Shown piece after piece: positions 25,401 through 31,567 of a stretch of 64,000 nucleotides of DNA. The notes beneath the pieces are model-generated. The model ran no database searches. It was not told where the DNA came from and worked only from the letters and a program-made list of their open reading frames with translations. Within the stretch, counting starts at the first letter, position 1, and every line of letters starts with the position of its first letter. This DNA comes from Azospirillum sp. B510 (lineage in GTDB: Bacteria > Pseudomonadota > Alphaproteobacteria > Azospirillales > Azospirillaceae), in NCBI RefSeq assembly GCF_000010725.1, contig NC_013859.1, forward strand, positions 454,001-518,000. The letters are read 5' to 3'. The position numbers and the translations under genes were made by a program.

Positions 25401-25924
25401 GGCTGGCCGGCATCCTCGGCCACAGCGTCCAGGTGCGCTCCCACGTCGGGCGGGGCAGCGCCTTCTCCGTGCTGGTGCCGCTGACCGACGAACCGGTCGC
25501 CGCCCGCGCCGTGGTGGTCCGCCCGCGCGGCCGTGACCTGAGCGGCGTGCTGGTGCTCTGCCTGGAGAACGAGCCGGCGATCGCCCGCGCCACCGAGGAT
25601 CTGCTGTCGAGCTGGTCCTGCCGCGTCGTCACCGCCGTCGCCCCCGACCTCGCCCTGGCGGCGCTGGGCGGACGCGTCCCCGACGTGATCCTGAGCGACT
25701 ACCATCTCGACCGCAGCCTGACCGGGGTGGAGGCGCTGCGGACCCTGCGCGGCTCCCTGGGCAGCGACATCCCCGCCGCCGTCGTCACCGCCGACCGCGA
25801 CCCGGCCGTGCGCGAGGACATCGAGGCGGCGGGCTGCCGCCTGCTCTACAAGCCGGTGCGTCCGGGCGCGCTACGGGCATTGCTGGGGCAGCTGCTCGCG
25901 GAAGGGCAGCGGATGGCGGGGTAA
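22406..25924 (+). CDS. crbS: CrbS-type hybrid histidine kinase with a Na+/solute symporter sensor domain
   Basis: This 1172-residue protein joins a full sodium:solute-symporter-like membrane domain (about residues 1-560, many helices, start MESWFILAASLAYLLSLFAI) to a PAS domain (about 650-770), a HisKA with His near 817 (AAASHDLLQPLHAARLF), a HATPase (WDTGPGIPEHKVPEIF, KGLGLGLAIVERL), and a C-terminal receiver with Asp near 1096 (ILSDYHLD). This architecture is that of CrbS/MxtR/CbrA-class kinases. CrbS, with the LuxR-type CrbR, controls acetyl-CoA synthetase and acetate use in Vibrio and Pseudomonas. A CrbR-type regulator gene lies 2 kb downstream on the other strand (27921). GGAGG precedes the ATG by 11 nt. 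Confidence 0.87.
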   Translation: MESWFILAASLAYLLSLFAIAWYGDRTGTQGGGKQGGDRRTPWLYALSFGVYCTSWTFYGAVGRAATGGFYFLPIYIGPILMIGLGWPVLARIVRVAKSENVVSISDFLSARYGKSRGLAALVTIAAVIGLLPYIALQLKAISVSFEILAGASLGTDLSQMPGGTALMAALLMAAFAILFGVRSVSANEHHRGLMMAIAAESVVKLAAALGVGGAIAVSVFGDPATFVDAAIRNPGFLEMIRLDSIGTDWWVACLLSGLAILCLPRQFHVAVVENTHGGDVRSSAKLFPAYLVAINLFVLPVALAGLMLFPDGTTNADTFMVSIPLSQGWPWLALAAFIGGLSAATSMILVEMVALSTMICNDIAVPLLMALRPDDRRLRDNPAGILLLVRRSAVIVLVLLSYGCYRLIGPAFPLATIGMMSFTAVAQFAPALLGGLVWSRASRSGAFAGICAGFLGWAYTMLLPSFADAGWLASSALREGPFGLTGLSPVALAGIAGIDPLTNAALWSLGPNILLFVLVSLLTRPSTLERQQAARFISLRRSTDGEPHGPRGATLADLHDLAMRYVGQPRADAAFRRFTGVADGDLRTALLMRTDGEAIQLTERLLAGAVGSASARVVVAGLLSDRRLSRTDARSIIDEASRAILKQHELLRATVENVPQGIAVFDEDWRVATWNNQFVVLLELPDGFVQVGTSLQDIVGLIARRGEYGRDGEIETLLERRSDPRRRNRPDVYERVRPDGTVLEIATNPMPGSTPGRGGFVAVYTDVTERHRAAAALREANETLERRIAERTHALSEAKAEAERANRGKTRFLAAASHDLLQPLHAARLFLSALAERNGDSAIRQIDASLRSVETILGDLLDVSKIDSGVVKPNPVPMRIEELLKPLGEEFTVLASRHGLGLRVVDCSATVRSDPTLLRRILQNYLANAVRYTRTGRILLGCRRRGGMLSIEVWDTGPGIPEHKVPEIFMEFRQLDHDGDDRGDRGKGLGLGLAIVERLAGILGHSVQVRSHVGRGSAFSVLVPLTDEPVAARAVVVRPRGRDLSGVLVLCLENEPAIARATEDLLSSWSCRVVTAVAPDLALAALGGRVPDVILSDYHLDRSLTGVEALRTLRGSLGSDIPAAVVTADRDPAVREDIEAAGCRLLYKPVRPGALRALLGQLLAEGQRMAG

Positions 25925-26203
25925 GGCCGGGGAGGACCGCCGGAAATACCATTATTTTTTATGAGCTTATTGACGGTCGCCGCGCCGGGCCATACGGTTC
26001 CGGGGCATCGACCATCACGGCTGGCCTTGGAAGTTCCGGTCAACGGACTCCACGATCCGAACAGGCCGCCGCCGGGCCGGATGCGGAACAGGGCGCGGTG
26101 CGCGCGGCACCTTGGCACAGCCGTCGGGAGGAGCGGTTGCGCAACGGAGGCCACGGTGCACGGCTCTCGGCTTGCAATGACGGAACGAAAGGATTGCCCT
26201 CCC

Positions 26204-27016
26204 ATGGCCAATTCCACGGCGGAACTTGAGGCTCTGCTGATGCAGCGCCCGCTGACCGACGCCGAGCTTCAGGCGACGGCGGAGGCGGCGGCGAATTTCC
26301 GCATCCTCCCCGATGCCACGGTGATCAAGATCGGCGGACAGAGCGTCATCGACCGCGGCCGGTCGGCCGTCTATCCGCTGGTGGACGAGATCGCGGCGGC
26401 GCGCAAGGCGCACCGGCTGCTGATCGGCACCGGCGCCGGAACCCGCGCCCGCCACCTCTACTCCATCGCCGCCGGCCTCGGCCTGCCGGCGGGCGTGCTG
26501 TCGCAGCTCGGCTCGTCGGTCGCCGACCAGAACGCCGCCATGCTGGGGCAACTGCTCGCCAAACATGGCGTCTCCGCCGTGGACGGCGCCGGCCTGTCGG
26601 CGGTGCCGCTCTATCTGGCGGAGGTGCATGCGGTGGTGTTCAGCGGCATGCCGCCCTACACGCTTTGGATGCGTCCGCCGGCCAGCGGGGTCATCCCGCC
26701 CTACCGCACCGATGCCGGCTGTTTCCTGGTCGCCGAACAGTTCGGCTGCAAGCAGATGATCTATGTGAAGGACGAGAACGGGCTCTACACCGCCAATCCC
26801 AAGACGTCGAAGGACGCCACCTTCATCCCGAGGATCTCGGTCGATGAGATGAAGGCGAAGGGGTTGCAGGATTCGATCCTGGAATTCCCGGTCCTCGACC
26901 TGCTGAAGGCCGCGCGCCATGTCCGCGAGGTTCAGATCATCAATGGTCTGGTCCCCGGCAACCTGACCCGTGCGCTGGCCGGCGAGCATGTCGGCACCAT
27001 CATCACCGCGAGCTGA
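26204..27016 (+). CDS. mosB: Molybdenum storage protein subunit beta
   Basis: This 270-residue protein of the amino-acid/nucleoside-monophosphate kinase fold forms, with MosA, the hexameric cage that stores polyoxomolybdate clusters in an ATP-dependent way in Azotobacter vinelandii. It has the same length as the Azotobacter beta subunit and near-identical blocks: ATVIKIGGQSVIDRG, LIGTGAGTRARHLYSIAAGL, LGSSVADQNAAMLGQLLAKHG, IPPYRTDAGCFL, FGCKQMIYVKDENGLYTANP, and LVPGNLTRALAGEHVGTII. The start MANSTAELEAL matches the family N-terminus. The 279-bp upstream gap holds an AT-rich patch near 25948 and a possible TTGACG -35 at 25970, but no clear ModE box. It is followed by mosA after 11 bp. Confidence 0.95.
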   Translation: MANSTAELEALLMQRPLTDAELQATAEAAANFRILPDATVIKIGGQSVIDRGRSAVYPLVDEIAAARKAHRLLIGTGAGTRARHLYSIAAGLGLPAGVLSQLGSSVADQNAAMLGQLLAKHGVSAVDGAGLSAVPLYLAEVHAVVFSGMPPYTLWMRPPASGVIPPYRTDAGCFLVAEQFGCKQMIYVKDENGLYTANPKTSKDATFIPRISVDEMKAKGLQDSILEFPVLDLLKAARHVREVQIINGLVPGNLTRALAGEHVGTIITAS

Positions 27017-27027
27017 GGAACCGGGAC

Positions 27028-27861
27028 ATGTCCGATAGCGTCAACACCATCAAGCATGTGGCCTCGCCGCTCGCGCGCCAGACCCTTCTCAACGACGACC
27101 TGACCCGCCCGGTCGCCGGCGGGCGTCCGATTCCGCTGCTGCCCTGGCTCCAGGTGGTCAAGATCGGCGGCCGGTCGATCATGGACCGCGGACGCGACGC
27201 CATCCTGCCGATCGTCGAGGAAATCCGCCGCATCCTGCCGGAACACCGCCTGCTGATCCTGACCGGCGCCGGCATCCGCGCCCGCCATCTCTACAGCGTC
27301 GGGCTGGATCTGGGCCTGCCGGTCGGCTCGCTGGCGCCGCTGGCCGCCAGCGAGGCCGGACAGAACGGCCATATCCTGGCCTCGCTGCTGGCGTCGGACG
27401 GCGTCTCCTATGTCGAGCATCCGACCATCGCCAGCCAGCTCGCCGTCCATCTGTCGGCCGCCCGCGCGGTGGTGGGCAGCGCCTTCCCGCCCTATCATCA
27501 TCACGAATTCCCGACCTCGCGCATTCCCGCGCACCGGGCCGACACCGGCGCCTTCCTGCTGGCCGACGCGCTGGGGGCCGCCGGGCTGACCATCGTCGAG
27601 GATGTGGACGGCATCCACAGCACCGACCCCAACGGACCCGACGGCGCCGCCGCCACGCTGCTGAAGGAGGTCGGCCCCGCCGAGCTGGCGGCGCATGAGG
27701 GGCCGCTGCCGGTGGACCGCGCCTTCGTCGAAGTGCTGGCGAACGCCCGCCACATCACCCGCGTCCAGCTGGTGAACGGGCTGGTTCCCGGCCGGCTGAG
27801 CGCCGCGCTGCGCGGCGAGCATGTCGGCACCGTCATCCACACCGGCGCCCGCCGGGACTGA
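27028..27861 (+). CDS. mosA: Molybdenum storage protein subunit alpha
   Basis: This 277-residue subunit is the partner of MosB; in the Azotobacter complex the alpha subunits supply most cluster ligands. The sequence follows the Azotobacter alpha subunit closely: NTIKHVASPLARQTL, PWLQVVKIGGRSIMDRG, LTGAGIRARHLYSVGLDLGL, EAGQNGHILASLLASDGVSY, and AFPPYHHHEFPTSRIPAHRA. Glu130, Pro132, Gln137 and His157 here correspond, with a one-residue offset, to the remembered cluster-binding residues Glu129, Pro131, Gln136 and His156. It is 11 bp after mosB, so one transcript is likely. No molybdate transport or nitrogenase genes are in the window. Confidence 0.95.
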   Translation: MSDSVNTIKHVASPLARQTLLNDDLTRPVAGGRPIPLLPWLQVVKIGGRSIMDRGRDAILPIVEEIRRILPEHRLLILTGAGIRARHLYSVGLDLGLPVGSLAPLAASEAGQNGHILASLLASDGVSYVEHPTIASQLAVHLSAARAVVGSAFPPYHHHEFPTSRIPAHRADTGAFLLADALGAAGLTIVEDVDGIHSTDPNGPDGAAATLLKEVGPAELAAHEGPLPVDRAFVEVLANARHITRVQLVNGLVPGRLSAALRGEHVGTVIHTGARRD

Positions 27862-27920
27862 CGCCGGGGCGACGGGCGCGACGGGAACAAACCGGCGCGC
27901 CCATCCGGTAGGATCGACCC

Positions 27921-28571
27921 TCAATCCACCGGCGACGGCGGGGCGGCGGACAGCGCGAGCTGGCTCGCCAGCACCGCCGCCTGGGTGCGGGTCAGCACGC
28001 CCAGCTTGCGCAGGATCGTGGTGACATGGGCCTTCACCGTGGTCTCGGCGACGTTCATCTCATAGGCGATCTGCTTGTTCAGCTTGCCCTCGGCGATGCC
28101 GGCCAGGACGCGCAGCTGCTGGGGCGTCAGGGTGGCGGCGCGGCGCGCCGGATCGGGGGCTTCGGTCTCAGGGCCGCCATTGATCTCGGGCAGCCACAAC
28201 TCGCCGTCCAGCACGGCGTGGATCGCCTCGATGATCTGGGTGTTGGGGGCGGATTTCGGCACGAAGCCGGAGGCGCCGTAATCGATGGCGCGCTGGATCG
28301 TCACCGGATCCTCCGAGGCCGACACCACGATCACCGGGATCGCCGGCTGTTCGGAACGCAGCATCATCAACCCGATCAGGCCGCTCATCCCCGGCATGTG
28401 CAGGTCGAGCAGGATGATGTCGGGCGGCTCCCCGGCCTCCAGCAGCGGCTTGATCTGCTCGAACCGCGACGCCTCCAGGATGACGGCGCCGGGGATCGCC
28501 TGACCGATGGTCTGGGTCAGGGCTGTGCGCATCAACGGGTGGTCGTCGGCGATCAGAATGCGGTGCGACAT
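27921..28571 (-). CDS. crbR: CrbR-type LuxR-family response regulator
   Basis: This 216-residue response regulator has a receiver (phospho-Asp56 in IILLDLHMPGMSG, start MSHRILIADDHPLMRTAL) and a LuxR-type helix-turn-helix (LTPQQLRVLAGIAEGKLNKQ, then IAYEMNVAETTVKAHVTTIL). The motif LNKQIAYE in the HTH is typical of the CrbR/ErdR group that works with CrbS-type kinases. It converges on mosA, and the cognate kinase gene is probably the one at 22406. The start MSHRIL was chosen over an in-frame ATG 31 codons upstream because receivers begin here. The neighbouring pairing is inferred. Confidence 0.86.
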   Translation of the reverse strand: MSHRILIADDHPLMRTALTQTIGQAIPGAVILEASRFEQIKPLLEAGEPPDIILLDLHMPGMSGLIGLMMLRSEQPAIPVIVVSASEDPVTIQRAIDYGASGFVPKSAPNTQIIEAIHAVLDGELWLPEINGGPETEAPDPARRAATLTPQQLRVLAGIAEGKLNKQIAYEMNVAETTVKAHVTTILRKLGVLTRTQAAVLASQLALSAAPPSPVD

Positions 28572-28699
28572 CGACTTTTCGCGCAGTTCCGGCAATGGAC
28601 AGTCCGGGTGTGAAACCGTTGCGTCAGTATCCGCCCACAGCCGTCCGTTGACAACTGCGCCCAATGCCGCGCGTCCAAGTTTCCGATGGCGTTCAACCC

Positions 28700-29713
28700 T
28701 TATCCGTCCGCCGACGGGATGGCGCCGGCGCTGGTACGGTCGTGGATCGCCTGCCGGCGGAAGCGGTAAAGCTCGGCCGGCCGGCCGCCGGTCTGGCTTT
28801 CATAGTGTCCGGTCGGCTCGACGAAGCCGCCGGAGATCATCAGCCGGCGGAAATTCTGCTTGTGCACCCGCTCGCCCGACAGCGCCTCCACCACCAGCTG
28901 AAGCTGGTGCAGGGTAAAGGTCGGCGGCAGCAGCTCGAAGACGATCGGGCGGTAGCGCAGCTTGCCGCGCAGCCGTTCCAACGCCGTCGCCAGGATGCGC
29001 CGGCCATCGCGCGCCATCGGCCGGCCAAGCGCGCGCGGCATCGGCCCGCCGGCCGGAACCGACGCATCGACCCGTGCCGCCAGATCGCGGTCGCGGAAGG
29101 ATTCGACCAGCATCCCGGCCTCGTAGAGCAGCTCGAACCGCTCCAGCACCCGCTCCATGTCCCAGTCGGCGCCGTCCAGACCGAAGGCCATCCGGGCGCG
29201 CTCGGCCCGGCGCAGGCGGGTCTCCCCGTCGGGTGCCGAGGCGATCCAGCCGCGCAGAGCCGGGGCGATCACCCCATCCAGCAGCGGCGGGCGCTGGTCG
29301 CGCCAGTCCTCCCACGGGAAATGATCGTAGAGGTCGCGCCATTCGGCCGAGGCATCCCCCCCCAGCGGGCCGTCGCGGACCAAAGCCAGATAGCCGACCA
29401 CGACCGACCGCGGGCCGCCGAACAGCTCATGCGGATCGCGGTAGCGGTCGCCGAAGGTATAAAGCTGCTCGACATAGCGCAGCGCCAGCCCCGACAGCCC
29501 CTCCGCCACCGCGCGCACGCCGTCCTGAAGGGTGCGGAACCGCAAGGGCTCGAAGGGCGCGCCGGGCAGGGCGTCGCGATGCGGCAGCGGCTCGTCGCCG
29601 CGCCGGTGGTCTTCCGGCACGGTGAAGCCGCTGCGCACCGTCACCACGCGCGGCGTCCCGCCGGCCACCGCGACGATGGCGACCGACAGGCCAAGCTGAA
29701 GGGGCTGGGTCAC
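28700..29713 (-). CDS. NrtR-like transcriptional regulator with a degenerate Nudix domain
   Basis: This 337-residue protein has an N-terminal Nudix-like domain and a C-terminal winged helix typical of the NrtR family, which represses NAD-related genes and senses ADP-ribose compounds. The winged helix is seen as FTLHQLQLVVEALSGERVHK, then QNFRRLMISGGFVEPTG and GRPAELYRFR. The catalytic Nudix box (REXXEEXG) is absent around residues 70-95, so hydrolysis is unlikely. The GTG start at 29713 is preceded by GGAGAGGGG. It lies 49 bp after citrate synthase on the same strand, which suggests co-transcription with gltA. The target genes are not evident. Confidence 0.77.
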   Translation of the reverse strand: MTQPLQLGLSVAIVAVAGGTPRVVTVRSGFTVPEDHRRGDEPLPHRDALPGAPFEPLRFRTLQDGVRAVAEGLSGLALRYVEQLYTFGDRYRDPHELFGGPRSVVVGYLALVRDGPLGGDASAEWRDLYDHFPWEDWRDQRPPLLDGVIAPALRGWIASAPDGETRLRRAERARMAFGLDGADWDMERVLERFELLYEAGMLVESFRDRDLAARVDASVPAGGPMPRALGRPMARDGRRILATALERLRGKLRYRPIVFELLPPTFTLHQLQLVVEALSGERVHKQNFRRLMISGGFVEPTGHYESQTGGRPAELYRFRRQAIHDRTSAGAIPSADG

Positions 29714-29762
29714 GGCGCACCCCTCTCCACATCGTGGAGAGGGGGCGTCCAACGGGCTGGGA

Positions 29763-31094
29763 TCAACGCTTGTCCAGCGGCACGAAGGGGCGGGCGGCGT
29801 AGCCGGTGAAGAGCTGACGCGGACGGCCGATCTTCTGGGCCGGATCCTCGATCATCTCCTTCCACTGGCTGATCCAGCCGACGGTGCGGGCCAGCGCGAA
29901 CAGCACGGTGAACATACTGGTCGGGAAGCCCATCGCCTTCAGGATGATGCCCGAATAGAAATCGACGTTCGGATAGAGCTTCTTCTCGATGAAATACTCG
30001 TCCGACAGGGCGATCCTCTCCAGCTCCATGGCGATGGCCAGATGCGGCTCGTCCTTGATGCCGAGGCGGTCGAGGACCTGATAGCAGGTCTCGCGCATGA
30101 TCTTGGCGCGCGGGTCGTAGTTCTTGTAGACCCGGTGGCCGAAGCCCATCAGGCGGAAGCTGTCGTTCTTGTCCTTGGCGCGGCGGACGAATTCGGGGAT
30201 GCGATCGACCGAGCCGATCTGCTCCAGCATCTTCAGCACGGCCTCGTTGGCGCCACCATGGGCCGGACCCCAGAGTGCGGCGATGCCCGACGCGATGCAG
30301 GCGAACGGGTTGGCGTGGGACGAACCAGCGAGACGGACGGTGGAGGTCGAAGCGTTCTGCTCGTGGTCGGCATGCAGGATGAAGATCTTGTCCATCGCCT
30401 CCGACAGGACCGGATCGACCTTCCATTCCTCGCACGGCGTGCCGAAGGTCATGTAGAGGAAGTTTTCCGCGTACCCGAGATCGTTGCGCGGATACATGAA
30501 GGGTTCGCCGACCGTGTATTTGTAGGCCATGGCGGCCATGGTCGGCATCTTGGCGATCAGGCGGTGCGCCGCGATCTTGCGCTGCACCGGATCGAAGATG
30601 TCGGTGGAATCATGATAGAAGGCCGACAGGGCGCCGACGACGCCGCACATGATCGCCATCGGGTGGGCGTCGCGGCGGAAACCGCTGTAGAACTTGGCCA
30701 GCTGCTCATGCACCATCGTGTGGTAGGTGATGGTGCGCTCGAAATCGGCCTTCTGCTGCGGGTTGGGCAGCTCGCCGTTCAGCAGCAGGTGGCAGACCTC
30801 CAGGAAATCGCAGTTCTCCGCCAGATCGGCGATGGCGTAGCCGCGATGCAGCAGGACGCCCTCGTCGCCATCGATGTAGGTGATGGCCGAGTCACAAGCG
30901 GCGGTGGAGGTGAAACCCGGATCGTAGGTGAAATAGCCGGTCTCGGCGTAGAGCTTGCGGATGTCGATGACGTTCGGGCCGGTGGAGCCGCCGAGCAGCG
31001 GCAGTTTCAGCGTCTTGCCGGTGACGTCGTCGGTCAGCGTGACGGTGCCGACCTGGCTCACATCGCCGTGCGGCGTGTGCATGCTCGATTCCAT
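29763..31094 (-). CDS. gltA: Citrate synthase (type I/II, hexameric family)
   Basis: This 443-residue enzyme condenses acetyl-CoA and oxaloacetate to citrate, entering the TCA cycle. The three catalytic residues are in clear motifs: His in GPAHGGANEAV, His in LMGFGHRVYKNYDPRA, and Asp in YPNVDFYSGII. The N-terminal beta-sheet extension (VTLTDDVTGKTLKLPLLGGS) matches Gram-negative hexameric citrate synthases that can be NADH-inhibited. The start MESSMHTPHG has AAGGAG about 13 nt upstream. A small regulator-like gene (NrtR-like) follows after 49 bp. Confidence 0.95.
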   Translation of the reverse strand: MESSMHTPHGDVSQVGTVTLTDDVTGKTLKLPLLGGSTGPNVIDIRKLYAETGYFTYDPGFTSTAACDSAITYIDGDEGVLLHRGYAIADLAENCDFLEVCHLLLNGELPNPQQKADFERTITYHTMVHEQLAKFYSGFRRDAHPMAIMCGVVGALSAFYHDSTDIFDPVQRKIAAHRLIAKMPTMAAMAYKYTVGEPFMYPRNDLGYAENFLYMTFGTPCEEWKVDPVLSEAMDKIFILHADHEQNASTSTVRLAGSSHANPFACIASGIAALWGPAHGGANEAVLKMLEQIGSVDRIPEFVRRAKDKNDSFRLMGFGHRVYKNYDPRAKIMRETCYQVLDRLGIKDEPHLAIAMELERIALSDEYFIEKKLYPNVDFYSGIILKAMGFPTSMFTVLFALARTVGWISQWKEMIEDPAQKIGRPRQLFTGYAARPFVPLDKR

Positions 31095-31291
31095 GACCTT
31101 TTCACACTCCTTGCTGGCCGGCTGGGCGTCGGCTCGCGGCCTGCGCTGCCGGACCTTGGTGGTTGGCCCGTCTTCGGCGCGCCCGCCGGGCGCCGCGCCG
31201 TCTTCTCCCGGTCCGACGAGGAACAGGGCGGAGGGCGGAACACCCCACCCGTCCTGGTCGTTGACTCCTCCGGAAGATAGCAGAGGACATC

Positions 31292-31549
31292 ATGACCGAC
31301 ACGCCTCAAACACGCACCCCCTCCGAAGGAATGGTCCCGCCGCGGAAATCCGGCGCGGACACCCCAGCAAGCACCCCGGCGGACACGCATGACCGGACCG
31401 CGGCCGGCGAGCGGTCCCCGCGCGAGGACATGACCAAGACGCCGGGCGACGGCACCTTGCAGGATGCCACCCCGGCCGGCCTGTCGTCGAAGGAGCTGCG
31501 GGACCGGGCCGAGGACACCGACGGTTCCACCCAGCCCGGCACCGGCTGA
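31292..31549 (+). CDS. Small disordered protein of unknown function
   Basis: This 85-residue reading frame starts MTDTPQTRTPSEGMVPPRKS and is rich in Thr, Pro, Asp, Gly and charged residues, with no hydrophobic core; it would be intrinsically disordered. AGAGGA lies 4 nt before the ATG, close but usable. It converges on the hybrid kinase gene (18 bp from its stop) and is divergent from gltA. I recognise no family. The amino-acid bias fits small stress-associated proteins, but this is only a guess. Confidence 0.5.
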   Translation: MTDTPQTRTPSEGMVPPRKSGADTPASTPADTHDRTAAGERSPREDMTKTPGDGTLQDATPAGLSSKELRDRAEDTDGSTQPGTG

Positions 31550-31567
31550 GCACGCATCCCAGGCGGC

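Noticed and set aside
22268..25705. Long minus-strand open frame opposite the transporter-kinase gene
   Set aside because: Shadow frame of low-complexity Gly/Ala/Gln/His composition with no domain.
25970..25998. Promoter-like TTGACG with a distant TACGGT upstream of mosB
   Set aside because: The -10 match is only three of six bases in GC-rich DNA; chance is likely.
27874..27902. Possible terminator between mosA and the CrbR-type gene
   Set aside because: Only a 7-bp stem with a 15-nt loop and no T run; too weak to call.
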